A stretch of DNA of 64,000 bases from Larsenimonas suaedae (lineage in GTDB: Bacteria; Pseudomonadota; Gammaproteobacteria; Pseudomonadales; Halomonadaceae): NCBI RefSeq assembly GCF_023712105.1, contig NZ_JAMLJI010000001.1, forward strand, positions 744,001-808,000, read 5' to 3'. Below the pieces are notes generated by a model. It was not told the DNA's origin and did not search any database. It saw only the letters and a list, made by a program, of their open reading frames with translations. Position 1 is the stretch's first letter. Every line of letters begins with the position of its first letter. Of the stretch, positions 1 to 9,184 are shown piece by piece. A program made the position numbers and the translations under genes.

Positions 1-463
1 TGCCGATCAAAAACGCCAGCGCGAGCCCCGAACGCGACAGCTGAGTCAAAAACTGGGCGGCAATGGAGCCGGTTTCCTTCCAGTGCCCGGTCACGATATT
101 TCTGAGCTGATCGAAATCGGCGGAAAAATCCGACCCGGTCCAGGACTGGATCGTGGGCATGACCACCTGCTGCACCCAGTTCAAAATAGCCGGAAGCGCT
201 TCAACGAACTGAATCAACTGCCGCCAGAGCACCGGCAATACGATGATGGTCAACCCGATGACCGTGATCGACAAGAGAGAAAACACCACCGTCACCGCCA
301 AACGCCGGGATAGCCCACGCGCCTCGAGCCGATCCGCCAGCGGGTCGCCCAAATACGCAAGGATCGTGCCGACAAAAAACGGCATCAAGATCGGCGTCAA
401 ATGTGAAAACAACCACAGTCCGGCAATTGCCCCGCCAATCCCCCACCAAAATCGCATCGACAT
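1..463 (-). CDS. AI-2E/PerM-family membrane transporter, N-terminal part (cut by window start)
   Basis: The minus-strand frame starts at the ATG whose first base is 463 and stays open to position 1, so only the first 154 residues or so are seen. The protein opens with a hydrophobic segment (about residues 5-35), then a short polar loop containing GDPLADRLEARG, then a second long hydrophobic stretch (about 55-80). This N-terminal layout, with the LADRLE-type loop, is typical of the AI-2E transporter (PerM/YdgG) superfamily. The substrate cannot be told from this fragment. It is divergent from purM, and perM-like genes beside purM are common in Gammaproteobacteria. The C-terminal half is outside the window. 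Confidence 0.8.
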   Translation of the reverse strand, partial: MSMRFWWGIGGAIAGLWLFSHLTPILMPFFVGTILAYLGDPLADRLEARGLSRRLAVTVVFSLLSITVIGLTIIVLPVLWRQLIQFVEALPAILNWVQQVVMPTIQSWTGSDFSADFDQLRNIVTGHWKETGSIAAQFLTQLSRSGLALAFLIG

Positions 464-565
464 GCTGTCATCCTTGTTGGTCTTGCCTACCTGATGCAGG
501 CAGTTTAATGGCTTTATCGATTCCTGCCATCACGGCCCGAGCTTCGTGCCCGCGGGCCGAGGCGA

Positions 566-574
566 TGTTATACT
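566..574 (+). promoter_or_regulatory. Candidate extended -10 promoter for purM
   Basis: TGTTATACT matches an extended -10 element (TG-N-TATACT), placing a transcription start near 581, about 50 nt before the purM ATG. I see no good -35, which is acceptable for extended -10 promoters. I see no PurR-like operator. Confidence 0.45.
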
Positions 575-628
575 CGCGCTTTATTTTTGGCCGCAGGGCC
601 CAGGTCACCGTACAGCACAGGAACATAC

Positions 629-1690
629 ATGACTTCACACTCCGATGCTCCCTTAAGCTACAAAGATGCCGGCGTGGATATTGACGCCGGTAATGCACTG
701 GTCGATCGCATCAAAGGCGTTGCCAAGCGGACCCACCGCCCCGAAGTCATGGGTGGTCTGGGCGGCTTTGGCGCCTTGTGCGAACTGCCCAAGGGATATG
801 ACGAGCCGGTTCTGGTCACCGGCACCGACGGCGTGGGCACCAAGCTGCGACTGGCCATGGATCTTGGCAAGCACGACACCATCGGTATCGATCTGGTGGC
901 CATGTGCGTCAACGACCTGGTCGTTGCCGGCGCCGAACCGCTTCAGTTCCTTGACTACTACGCGACCGGCAAGCTCGATATCGACATCGCCTCTCAGGTC
1001 GTGACCGGCATCGGCGAAGGCTGTCTGCAGGCAGGCTGCGCCCTGGTGGGCGGTGAAACGGCAGAAATGCCGGGCATGTACGAAGGCAACGATTATGATC
1101 TGGCGGGGTTCTGCGTCGGGGTAGTCGAAAAACGCAAGATTCTTGATGGTCAAAAGGTCAAGGAAGGCGATGTGGTGCTGGGCCTTGCCTCGAGCGGCCC
1201 GCACTCCAACGGCTACTCGCTGATTCGAAAGATCATCGAGCGCAGCGGCGAGTCACTGGATCAGCTCATCGACGGCGTTCCCTTGAGCGACGCACTGATG
1301 GCGCCGACACGCATCTACGTCAAGCCGCTGCTGTCCTTGATCAATGACAGCGACGTAAGCGTCCATGCGCTGTCGCACATTACCGGCGGTGGTCTGCTCG
1401 AAAACCTGCCCCGCGTTCTGCCGGAAGACGCTACCATCCATATCGACACAACACGCTGGACGCGTCCGGCCGTGTTCGATTGGCTCCAGCGTCAGGGCAA
1501 CGTCGATGACCATGAAATGTACCGCGTGCTCAACTGCGGCATCGGCATGGTCGTGGTCGTGGATCAAGCCGATGCCGAGCGCGCGGCCGATCACCTCAAG
1601 GCACAGGGTGAGACCGTCTACACCCTCGGCCACATCCAGTCGCGAAGCGCCGACGAAGAACAGGTACAGCTCGCGGGGCTTGATGCATGA
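629..1690 (+). CDS. purM: Phosphoribosylformylglycinamidine cyclo-ligase (AIR synthetase)
   Basis: PurM uses ATP to cyclise FGAM to AIR, the fifth step of de novo purine synthesis, in the cytoplasm. The ATG at 629 gives 353 residues, close to the usual 345-350, and begins [17 protein letters not shown]. An upstream in-frame start at 587 would add 14 non-conserved residues. Family motifs are clear: GTDGVGTKL near residue 65, [11 protein letters not shown] in the middle, and [10 protein letters not shown] in the C-terminal half. It overlaps purN by 4 nt (ATGA), so the two genes are translationally coupled. purM-purN is a widespread bacterial operon. Confidence 0.97.
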   Translation: MTSHSDAPLSYKDAGVDIDAGNALVDRIKGVAKRTHRPEVMGGLGGFGALCELPKGYDEPVLVTGTDGVGTKLRLAMDLGKHDTIGIDLVAMCVNDLVVAGAEPLQFLDYYATGKLDIDIASQVVTGIGEGCLQAGCALVGGETAEMPGMYEGNDYDLAGFCVGVVEKRKILDGQKVKEGDVVLGLASSGPHSNGYSLIRKIIERSGESLDQLIDGVPLSDALMAPTRIYVKPLLSLINDSDVSVHALSHITGGGLLENLPRVLPEDATIHIDTTRWTRPAVFDWLQRQGNVDDHEMYRVLNCGIGMVVVVDQADAERAADHLKAQGETVYTLGHIQSRSADEEQVQLAGLDA

Positions 1691-2397
1691 CGTTTGAAGC
1701 CGAAACCGCCGACGCACGCAGGATCGTCGTATTGATCTCCGGCAGCGGGAGCAACCTTCAGGCACTTCTTGATGCGATGGAGCATGACGAGCTCGGGGGC
1801 AACGTCGTCGCCGTCATCAGCAACAAGCCCGACGCCTATGGCCTTGAGCGCGCCAAGGAAGCGGATGTGCTGACCGAGGTTGTGGAGCCGAGCAAGTTTC
1901 GGCATTTTCACGACGAACGCGACCGCGAGCTTTATGACGCTGAACTGATTCGCGTGATCGACCACCATCAGCCCGACCTGGTGGTGCTGGCCGGCTTCAT
2001 GCGCATTCTCACCAAGAGCTTTGTGCTTCGCTACCACGGTCGGCTGATGAACATTCATCCATCATTATTGCCAGCGTACAAGGGCCTCGATACGCATGCG
2101 CGCCTCCTGGCCGATTCAGGTACCGAGCACGGTGCCAGTGTGCACTTCGTCACCGAGGAACTCGACGGCGGGCCGATCATCGTGCAGGCCGCGGTTCATG
2201 TGTTGCCGGACGACACCAAGGACACGCTGGCCGAGCGGGTGCTCAGTCGTGAGCATCTGATCTACCCCATGGCAGTACGCTGGTTTCTTGACGGCCGGCT
2301 GCAATTGAACGATTCAGGACTGACCTTGGATGGCCATGCCCTGCCGGCGTCGGGCCTTCGACTTGCCGCCGATGACGTGACCGACGACGACCTTTAA
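1687..2397 (+). CDS. purN: Phosphoribosylglycinamide formyltransferase
   Basis: PurN transfers a formyl group from 10-formyl-tetrahydrofolate to GAR in purine synthesis. The N-terminus carries the substrate-binding loop [10 protein letters not shown], and the centre carries the catalytic-region motif [13 protein letters not shown]. At 236 residues it is slightly longer than E. coli PurN (212) because of a polar C-terminal tail ending DDVTDDDL. The start overlaps the purM stop by 4 nt, and a strong terminator follows. Confidence 0.97.
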   Translation: MTFEAETADARRIVVLISGSGSNLQALLDAMEHDELGGNVVAVISNKPDAYGLERAKEADVLTEVVEPSKFRHFHDERDRELYDAELIRVIDHHQPDLVVLAGFMRILTKSFVLRYHGRLMNIHPSLLPAYKGLDTHARLLADSGTEHGASVHFVTEELDGGPIIVQAAVHVLPDDTKDTLAERVLSREHLIYPMAVRWFLDGRLQLNDSGLTLDGHALPASGLRLAADDVTDDDL

Positions 2398-2417
2398 GCC
2401 GTTCGTTTTCCGCGCAA

Positions 2418-2450
2418 TAAAAAAGCCGCCCTCCCGGGCGGCTTTTTTAT
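2418..2450 (+). terminator. Rho-independent terminator after purMN
   Basis: GCCGCC and GGCGGC arms (2425-2430 and 2436-2441) are flanked by A-run and T-run. It is 20 nt past the purN stop. The A-rich left flank would let it work on the minus strand too. Confidence 0.9.
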
Positions 2451-2486
2451 TGAACGCTTGAACTTATTGACTACTGAGACATGGAT

Positions 2487-2520
2487 CAAAACGGGCGCCG
2501 ACGAATACGCCGGCGCCTTT
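2487..2520 (-). terminator. Terminator of the RND efflux operon
   Basis: On the minus strand GGCGCCG (2517-2511) pairs with CGGCGCC (2500-2494) and is followed by CGTTTTG. It sits just past the acrB-type gene stop. Confidence 0.7.
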
Positions 2521-2526
2521 TCTGAT

Positions 2527-5500
2527 TTACTTCTCGCTTGTGCGGCCCTCATGAGTGTCTGATTCGGGCTGCTTGTTGAAGCGGCGCATCAAACGCTCCT
2601 GACCGCGCATGATGAAGACATAGGCTGCCGGCACGAACACGCTTGCAAGAATCGTGATCGAAATCATGCCCCCAACCACGGGCGTGCCGATATGATGTCG
2701 GCTCGCGGCGCTTGCACCTGAGGCCAGTGCCAGCGGCAGTGTGCCGCCGATGAAGGCCAGTGACGTCATGACGATCGGACGGAAACGAAGCCGGGCCGCA
2801 GTCAGGGCTGCATCGACGATGCTCTTGCCTTCATCGCGCTGCTGCTGGGCGAACTCGACGATCAGAATCGCGTTCTTGGCGGCAAGCCCCACGACCACCA
2901 GTAAGCCGATCTGCAAGTACACACTGGTGTCGAGCCCACGCATCCAGACCGCGAGCACCGAACCGATGAACGCGAACGGCACCGCCGACACAACAGCGAT
3001 CGGTAGCGTCCAACGCTCGTACTGCGCCGCCAGAATCAAAAAGACCATGATCAAGCCGAACACGATCGCAAGCGTCGATGCGTTACCGGCGTTTTCCTGC
3101 TGATAGGCTTCCCCGGTCCAGCCCATGCTGTACTGATCACCAAGCGTTTCGCGCACGACATCGTTCATCACGGCAATCGCCTGGCCGGAACTGTACCCCG
3201 GCGCGGGCTGGCCCTGGAACTGCGCCGCCGGATAAACACTGAACCGGTCGACGATCGTCGGCGCATTGGTTCGCTTAAGGGTAACAAGGGTCGACAGCGG
3301 AATTCGCTCGCCGTTTCCGCCACGCACAAAGACCTTGTTCAGATCGCTTGGCGAGCGCCTGAATTTGTCATCCGACTGCAGATACACCTGGAAGTTACGG
3401 CTATTGCGCGTGAAGTAGTTCACGAACGACTGGCCGAAGGTGCTTGAAAGAGTCGTATTGAGGTCGTTGAGATCGACCCCAAGGCTTTGAGCCTTGTTCT
3501 CATCCACTGTCGCGCTGTAGGTCGGCACCGAGACATCAAGCGTGGTGAAGACCTGCGCAAGTTCTGGCCGTTTCTGGGCCGCCTGCATGATCTTGAGTGA
3601 CGCCTGATAAAGCTCCTGCGGCGAATCCCCGCCGAGCGATTCGAGATACCCGTTGAAACCACCGGTCGTTGAAAGCCCGATGATCGGCGGCAGGTTGAAC
3701 GCCATCACCTTGCCACCAGGCAGCGACCCACCGATCTGCATCGTTTTCTGGATCATCTGGTCGGCGGTGATATCGCGCTCGGACCAGGACTTCATCGACA
3801 CGAACACCGTGGCTTTCGCGGTATTTGCCGAGCTACTCAGAATATCGAAGCCGGTGATCGAGGTGGCGTACTCAACCGCTGGCACTTCCTCGATCTTGTC
3901 GATCAGCTCCTGAACGTACTCATCGGTGCGTGCAACCGACGACCCGGCCGGCAGCGACACCGAGGCGATCATCAGGCCCTGGTCGGTTGCGGGAATCAGA
4001 CCGCCTGGCAGTTTCGAGTAGATAAAAAACGACAGCGCACAGGTGCCAAGTACCAGCGCCAGCGACACCAGCACGTGGCGAATCAGGAAGTTTACGGCGC
4101 TCATGAACCAGTCGGTCAGCTTATCGAAGCCCTTGTTGAACCACTCGAAGGGCCTGTTGACCGCGCGACTCAACTTCGACTGCTTCAGGTTTTCCTTGTG
4201 CTTGATAAAAATGGCGGACATCGCCGGCGTGAACGACAGGGCAACCAGCGCCGAGATGCTGACCGAAATGGCAATCGTGATGGCGAACTGCTGATACATC
4301 TTGCCGGTGAGTCCCGTCAGGAAACCGACAGGCACGAACACGGACGCCATGATCAGGGCCGTCGCGAGCACGGGCCCGGTCACCTCCCTCATTGCCTCGA
4401 AGGCAGCCTCCTTGGACGACACCTCCGGATTGTCCTCGAGAATACGCTCGACGTTCTCGATCACGACAATCGCATCGTCCACCACGATCCCGATGGCAAG
4501 AATCATCCCGAACAACGACAGCAGGTTGATCGAAAAGTCGAGCATGTACATGCCGGCGAACGTGCCGATGACCGATACCGGCACCACCGACATGGCAACG
4601 AGTGTCGATCGCCAGTTCTGCAGGAAGATGAAGACGATCAACGCCACCAGAATCAGAGCTTCAACAAAGGTATGCAGCACCGATTCAATCGACGCATTGA
4701 TAAATAGCGTCGTGTCATAGGGCACTACGTAGTCAAGGCCTGCCGGGAAACGCTGCTTGAGATCGCGCAGTGTCTGTTTGACCTCGCCAGCCACTTGAAG
4801 GGCATTGGCCCCTGGCTGCTGATAAATGGCGATTGGCGCGATGGGGTTATTATTAACCCGGCCCTGAATGCCGTAGGAGGTCGAGCCAAGCTCGACGCGC
4901 GCAACATCGCTCAAGCGAAGCGCGCCACCATCGGCCTTGGTCTTTAATAGAATGTCCTCGAACTGCTTGACCGACTTCAAGCGCCCCTGGGTCGTGATTG
5001 TATAGGTGTTCGACGTAGCACTTCGCTGGGGCTCGGCGCCAAGCTTACCGGCCGAGACAACGGTGTTCTGGGCCTGAATGGCCTGGGACACTTCGGCCGG
5101 CGTCAGATCATACTGGGAAAGCTTGTCCGGGTTGAGCCAGATACGCATGGCGAACTGCTGATTGCCCAGAACCTCGGCCTGCCCGACCCCGTTGAGCTGC
5201 TTGATCTCATCGACAATATTGATGTTGGCGTAGTTATTGAGATAGAGCGAGTCGTATTGACCGTTGGGCGAATAGAGTGCGGCAAACATCAAAATGCTGC
5301 TTGATTGCAGCTCGACGGTCACGCCCTGATTCTGCACGGCCGACGGCAGACGCGACAGCGCCCTCTGTACGCGGTTATTGACGTTGATGGTCGCGATATC
5401 GGGATCAGTCCCGATATTGAAATAGACCTTCATGCGCATCTGGCCGCTGTCCGCGCTCGATGAGCTTAGGTAGATCATGTTCTTGACGCCATTGATCTCC

Positions 5501-5706
5501 TCGGCAAGCGGTGCAGCCACTGTTTCCGATACGGTTTCAGCATCGGCACCCGGGAAGGACGCCGTGACCGACACCGTGACCGGCACGACCTGCGGGTACT
5601 GCTCGATAGGAAGACTTCGCATGGCCATGAAGCCGACCAGCGTAATGATGATCGACAGAACCGTTGCGAAAATCGGCCTATTTATAAAGAAGCTTGAAAT
5701 ATTCAC
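2527..5706 (-). CDS. acrB: RND multidrug efflux inner-membrane transporter (HAE1, AcrB/MexB type)
   Basis: This is the proton-driven pump subunit of a tripartite drug exporter. Its 1059 residues match the HAE1 family size. It starts MNISSFFINRPIFATVLS, the typical first transmembrane helix. Transmembrane helix 4 contains the proton-relay pair D410-D411 (in GIVVDDAIVVIENVE), and the C-terminal half contains GLAAKNAILIVEFA with the partner lysine. Two large periplasmic loops (about 35-335 and 565-875) separate the helices. It lies 12 nt downstream of the adaptor gene in one operon. No TolC/OprM channel gene is adjacent, so the channel is probably encoded elsewhere. The C-terminus is hydrophilic (about 20 residues). 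Substrates cannot be predicted from sequence. Confidence 0.95.
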   Translation of the reverse strand: MNISSFFINRPIFATVLSIIITLVGFMAMRSLPIEQYPQVVPVTVSVTASFPGADAETVSETVAAPLAEEINGVKNMIYLSSSSADSGQMRMKVYFNIGTDPDIATINVNNRVQRALSRLPSAVQNQGVTVELQSSSILMFAALYSPNGQYDSLYLNNYANINIVDEIKQLNGVGQAEVLGNQQFAMRIWLNPDKLSQYDLTPAEVSQAIQAQNTVVSAGKLGAEPQRSATSNTYTITTQGRLKSVKQFEDILLKTKADGGALRLSDVARVELGSTSYGIQGRVNNNPIAPIAIYQQPGANALQVAGEVKQTLRDLKQRFPAGLDYVVPYDTTLFINASIESVLHTFVEALILVALIVFIFLQNWRSTLVAMSVVPVSVIGTFAGMYMLDFSINLLSLFGMILAIGIVVDDAIVVIENVERILEDNPEVSSKEAAFEAMREVTGPVLATALIMASVFVPVGFLTGLTGKMYQQFAITIAISVSISALVALSFTPAMSAIFIKHKENLKQSKLSRAVNRPFEWFNKGFDKLTDWFMSAVNFLIRHVLVSLALVLGTCALSFFIYSKLPGGLIPATDQGLMIASVSLPAGSSVARTDEYVQELIDKIEEVPAVEYATSITGFDILSSSANTAKATVFVSMKSWSERDITADQMIQKTMQIGGSLPGGKVMAFNLPPIIGLSTTGGFNGYLESLGGDSPQELYQASLKIMQAAQKRPELAQVFTTLDVSVPTYSATVDENKAQSLGVDLNDLNTTLSSTFGQSFVNYFTRNSRNFQVYLQSDDKFRRSPSDLNKVFVRGGNGERIPLSTLVTLKRTNAPTIVDRFSVYPAAQFQGQPAPGYSSGQAIAVMNDVVRETLGDQYSMGWTGEAYQQENAGNASTLAIVFGLIMVFLILAAQYERWTLPIAVVSAVPFAFIGSVLAVWMRGLDTSVYLQIGLLVVVGLAAKNAILIVEFAQQQRDEGKSIVDAALTAARLRFRPIVMTSLAFIGGTLPLALASGASAASRHHIGTPVVGGMISITILASVFVPAAYVFIMRGQERLMRRFNKQPESDTHEGRTSEK

Positions 5707-5718
5707 GTAGGCACCCGT

Positions 5719-7002
5719 CTACTGGCTGTTTTTGTGTTCGGAAGCGCCACTGGAAGTATCTTTACCACTTACGCTTGTATTGCTTTCAGGCTGGGTCGTG
5801 GTCGCGCCGTTCTTGCCGGACGGGTCGGTCGGCGTATCCGACGGGTCACCGTCGAACGCTTGCGGGTCGATCTTGTCACCGGGAGACACGCTGCCGATAG
5901 AAGAAACCACCACGCGATCACCGGCCTTGAGCCCTTTCTTGATGATCATCCGGCTGCGAGCCTGCTCCCCAAGCGTCACAAACCGACTCTGAATGACATT
6001 TTTCTCATCAAGTATATAAAGCTGCGGCCCCTTAAGCCCCTCGGTCACCGCGCTTTGGGGAACAGCCAACGCATTGAAATGCTTGACGTTCATGAGCTTA
6101 ACCCGCACGAACAGCCCCGGAAGAAACATCTGATCGGGGTTATCGAACACGGCACGGGCCTGAACAGTACTTGTGCCCTCGTCCACGCGAGAACCTAGAA
6201 AATCGACCTTGCCGACCAGTGAGACATCAGTGCTGTCGCTTTCATCGGCATAGGGAAACGCGAGCTGGGCCTTGATCGGCTCGCTATTGTCACGCGCCTG
6301 CTGGCGCCGGAGAGAAAAGGCCTCATCCTGCGGAATGGAAAAACGGACTTCGAGCGGATTCAGCGGCGTCACTTCCGTGAGTGTCGTACCGCTGGTGACG
6401 TAATTACCGACGTTAACGTCATTAAGCGCCACTTTGCCGTTGGTCGTGGCCTTTACCGTGGTATAGCCCAAATCAATCTGAGCGTCATCGAGCGCTGCCT
6501 TGGCCTGTGCGAGCGAGGCCTGCGCCGTACGGTAGCTGCTGAGCGCTGCATCGCGCTGCTGCTGACTGACCGAGTTCTGTTTATAAAGGCGTTCATAACG
6601 GCGGTAATCACTGCGCTCATTTTCAAGCGTCGCCCTGGCACTCTCGACGTCGGCCTTGGCCTGATCGACTGCAGCCTGATACTGCGCCGGCTCGATCACA
6701 AACAGGGTCTGCCCCTTTTCGACGGTCTCCCCGGGCGAATAGAGCTGCTTTTCGAGCACGCCGTTGACACGAGCAACGATATCAGCCGAAAGATCGCTTC
6801 GAATCTTGGCGGGGTATTCTCGATCAAGCGTCAGATCACCTGGTTGAACGGTCTCGACCTGCGCTTTCTTGGCCGTTTTCTGCTGGGCACCCTGCTGGCC
6901 CTGCTCGTCCTTGCCGTCACTGCACCCGCCGATCAGTAAGCTGGCCGCAAGCATCAGCCATAGTGGGCCTTTGGCCAGATTTCTGACGTCATGAACGCTC
7001 AT
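5719..7002 (-). CDS. acrA: RND efflux periplasmic adaptor lipoprotein (AcrA/MexA type)
   Basis: This membrane-fusion protein links the RND pump to an outer-membrane channel. I chose the ATG at 7002 (427 residues) because GGAG lies 8 nt upstream; a frame start 11 codons earlier lacks a site. The N-terminus is a lipoprotein signal with lipobox LIGGC (Cys at about residue 27). The lipoyl half-motifs flank a long coiled-coil hairpin of about residues 85-165 rich in Q, A and R, followed by beta-barrel and membrane-proximal domains. The C-terminal tail is low-complexity (Ser, Thr, Gly, Asp). It is the first gene of the operon, directly beside the operator at 7040-7073. Confidence 0.94.
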   Translation of the reverse strand: MSVHDVRNLAKGPLWLMLAASLLIGGCSDGKDEQGQQGAQQKTAKKAQVETVQPGDLTLDREYPAKIRSDLSADIVARVNGVLEKQLYSPGETVEKGQTLFVIEPAQYQAAVDQAKADVESARATLENERSDYRRYERLYKQNSVSQQQRDAALSSYRTAQASLAQAKAALDDAQIDLGYTTVKATTNGKVALNDVNVGNYVTSGTTLTEVTPLNPLEVRFSIPQDEAFSLRRQQARDNSEPIKAQLAFPYADESDSTDVSLVGKVDFLGSRVDEGTSTVQARAVFDNPDQMFLPGLFVRVKLMNVKHFNALAVPQSAVTEGLKGPQLYILDEKNVIQSRFVTLGEQARSRMIIKKGLKAGDRVVVSSIGSVSPGDKIDPQAFDGDPSDTPTDPSGKNGATTTQPESNTSVSGKDTSSGASEHKNSQ

Positions 7003-7039
7003 GGGGCTTACTCCGGTAAAAAAAGATGGGGACACTGGT

Positions 7040-7073
7040 CAGTTTAGATGCATTCATGTATGTATGTAAACTG
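7040..7073. promoter_or_regulatory. AcrR-type operator between acrA and acrR
   Basis: The outer arms CAGTTTA (7040-7046) and TAAACTG (7067-7073) are perfectly inverted. The central 24 bp (7045-7068), read on the minus strand, contains TACATACAT then TGAATG. This resembles the known E. coli AcrR site (TACATACAT-N3-TGAATGTATGTA), differing only in the spacer and two right-arm bases. It lies in the divergent region where a TetR-family repressor would control both acrAB and its own gene. Confidence 0.8.
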
Positions 7074-7123
7074 ACGTAGTTGCTTTACAATCAGCGCTCG
7101 ATACTTGGCAGAGGACTCAAACG

Positions 7124-7735
7124 ATGGCGCGACGAACAAAATCCGAGGCGGAATCCACCCGTCAGGTGCTTTTGGACTCGGCAGAAACGCTATTTTACGA
7201 AAAGGGCGTTTCGCGCACATCGCTTGAACACATTGCCAAGCACGCAGGCATGACTCGGGGCGCCGTCTACTGGCACTTCGAAAACAAGAATGCGCTATTC
7301 AATGCCTTGCTCGACCGAGTCAAGATGCCCCTTAAGCAGTTGATCGAAGACCTCGAGGAATCCGAGCATTCCGGTCACCCGCTTATCGATCTCGAGCGCG
7401 CAATCAACCTGGCCTTCGAGCGCATCACTCAGCCGCGATACATGCGCACCTATACCATTCTCCTGTTTCGGTGCGAGCACACCAAGGACATCGACCCGCT
7501 CAAAAATCACAATGCCATGGTGCACGAGAGCTATGAGCACATGGTAAAGCTTTTGACTCAAGCCCAACGTGACAATCTGATTAAGGAAAGTATAGATCCT
7601 GCGTGCGCCTCGAGGCTGATTCATGTATCGCTTCAAGGGCTCGTCAACGATTGGTTACGCGATACGGCCGTATTCGACATCAAGGTCGAGGGCCGCCATA
7701 TGATCAGCCTCTTGCTCTCGATGCTGAAAGCCTGA
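7124..7735 (+). CDS. acrR: TetR-family repressor, AcrR/TtgR type
   Basis: This is the probable drug-responsive repressor of the divergent efflux operon. The 203-residue protein starts MARRTKSEAESTRQ, very close to the AcrR N-terminus. It has a TetR helix-turn-helix at about residues 28-55 with GMTRGAVYWHFENKNALF, the AcrR/TtgR recognition-helix signature. The C-terminal three-quarters is the all-helical ligand and dimer domain. AGAGGA sits 9 nt before the ATG. Position, orientation and the AcrR-like operator support the assignment; the inducing ligands are unknown. Confidence 0.92.
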   Translation: MARRTKSEAESTRQVLLDSAETLFYEKGVSRTSLEHIAKHAGMTRGAVYWHFENKNALFNALLDRVKMPLKQLIEDLEESEHSGHPLIDLERAINLAFERITQPRYMRTYTILLFRCEHTKDIDPLKNHNAMVHESYEHMVKLLTQAQRDNLIKESIDPACASRLIHVSLQGLVNDWLRDTAVFDIKVEGRHMISLLLSMLKA

Positions 7736-7761
7736 TGCGCCAGCTCAAATAGCACACATAA

Positions 7762-7786
7762 AAAAAGCAGCCGGTCGGCTGCTTTT
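7762..7786. terminator. Bidirectional terminator between acrR and the AraC-family gene
   Basis: AAAAGCAGCC and GGCTGCTTTT pair around a GGTC-type loop, with A-tract on the left and T-tract on the right. It serves the convergent genes on both sides. Confidence 0.88.
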
Positions 7787-7805
7787 TCATATATTCAAAA
7801 CGTCA

Positions 7806-8636
7806 TTATTCGAGCGGAATTGACAAGGTCATGACTGGCTCACCGTTGGCGTCGCGCTTGCCATCATTATAAAGGATGCGCGAGTGATCCACCTTGATTT
7901 GCTCACCGTGGGTCAATGCCCAACCCAGCGCCATGTGCTGAAAAACGCTTTCGAACTCGTCCCAGCAGTTCAATGTCGTCTGGATCTCGCGGCCCGGTTC
8001 AACGCAAAGCCAGCGAAGCGGCAGCGGCGGATTCCAGGTTTCGCGCTTGGCCATGCGGTAACCGATATCCTTGCGAATACGGTGCTCGGGCGTGATGCGC
8101 GGATCGTCATAGACAAAGCAGACCGGCTCAAGAATGCACTCTTTGGTGCCACGCGGGCACAGATCCAGCAGGTGGCGGCGGATGCTCTCCTCACTGCCCT
8201 GCTCTTCACCGAAGGCACGCATGACCAGAAAGTAAGACGCTTCTTCCTTCTCGACGACCTGAACCGGACGGGCGTCCTTGGCGGCAACCTTGGTGGCACC
8301 CATGGTCACACGAAGCGTATCGCGGTAAGTGCGCGGCGACATGTCGAAGTGACGACGGAAAACACGACTAAACGCGGCGTGATCCTGATACCCACATTCC
8401 AAAGCAACTTCCATGATGCTTTTGCGAGTATACACAAGCAGCAGTGCCGCACGGTCAAGCCGGATCGCTGCATGGTAATCGGTCGGGGTAATTCCAAACG
8501 ACTGCTTGAACTTGCGACGCAGATGAGAGGTGGACAGACCGACCTGCTTCGCGACTGCCGTCATGGGCAGCAGTTCATTGGTGTGCTCGTGAAGGATTAC
8601 TTCTGTTGCCGCTACATCGAATTCTTTGCCATTCAT
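7806..8636 (-). CDS. AraC-family regulator with GyrI-like C-terminal domain
   Basis: The first 105 residues or so form a double helix-turn-helix of the AraC/XylS type (VAKQVGLSTSHLRRKFKQ and VALECGYQDHAAFSRVFRRHF). The rest, from about residue 120, resembles the GyrI-like/Rob C-terminal effector-binding domain. This N-terminal-HTH order is that of Rob, SoxS-like and multidrug-responsive activators rather than sugar regulators. I prefer the ATG at 8636 (MNGKEFDV) because GGAA lies 6 nt ahead. The ATG at 8648 directly abuts an AAAGGG and leaves no spacing. It is next to a drug-efflux locus, which fits a stress or drug response role, but the target genes are not shown. It is monocistronic and followed by the shared terminator. 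Confidence 0.85.
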   Translation of the reverse strand: MNGKEFDVAATEVILHEHTNELLPMTAVAKQVGLSTSHLRRKFKQSFGITPTDYHAAIRLDRAALLLVYTRKSIMEVALECGYQDHAAFSRVFRRHFDMSPRTYRDTLRVTMGATKVAAKDARPVQVVEKEEASYFLVMRAFGEEQGSEESIRRHLLDLCPRGTKECILEPVCFVYDDPRITPEHRIRKDIGYRMAKRETWNPPLPLRWLCVEPGREIQTTLNCWDEFESVFQHMALGWALTHGEQIKVDHSRILYNDGKRDANGEPVMTLSIPLE

Positions 8637-9152
8637 ATCGTGTTCCATCCCTTTAACGATATTTTTTTAGAATGCTTGTCGAAGGCCTGTGGCCTTTCAG
8701 GGCAGCAGCACGAAGTTCTTCGTCTTCTTTTCACCAGCCACACGCCGCATCCCGCACGCTGTATGGCTCGTGGCTAACTGCCTCAAGCTTGGGCAAAGCC
8801 TAAAGGGGGGGCATAAGTAAAGGAAGAATGAATCTAGAGATGCTTATAAAAATGGCGCTTGGGGGCGGGAACAAAAAACCAGAAGATTAAGCCGATATTA
8901 TTCTTATAACTAATACCCAAAAAACAAAGGATTAGAAAAGTAATACCTTACTTTAAAGCAAAAAAATAAATCCTTTAATAAACAGCACTTTAGATAAAAA
9001 AGTAGGGAAGGTAAGCAAACCACCACATAGTCACATAAAAATACCAAAAATCACTTCAACACACTTTTTATATCAAAATGACCAATCAAGGTATTAAAAA
9101 GCGCATTTACAAGAATTGCTTTTTTACTTCTCCTTATGAAAAAAACGTCATC
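8637..9152. other. AT-rich intergenic stretch without genes
   Basis: I see no credible coding frame on either strand. From about 8820 the sequence is strongly A/T-rich, unlike its neighbours, with many A-tracts and a G-run near 8804. It must hold the promoter of the AraC-family gene (minus), but no single promoter stands out among many AT-rich hexamers. It could be an H-NS-type silenced spacer or the remains of a lost gene. Confidence 0.5.
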
Positions 9153-9174
9153 AAAACCCGCGTTGTACACGGGC
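9153..9174 (-). terminator. Probable terminator of fliA
   Basis: On the minus strand CCCGTG and CGCGGG can form a six-pair stem (one T-G wobble) around TACAA, followed by TTTTGATG. It begins 11 nt past the fliA stop. The T-tract is short, so it is only moderately convincing. Confidence 0.55.
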
Positions 9175-9184
9175 TTCATAAACA

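Noticed and set aside
7884-8777. Long plus-strand open frame of 297 codons
   Set aside because: It lies antisense to the AraC/GyrI gene, has no recognisable domain, and the minus-strand reading has clear helix-turn-helix motifs.
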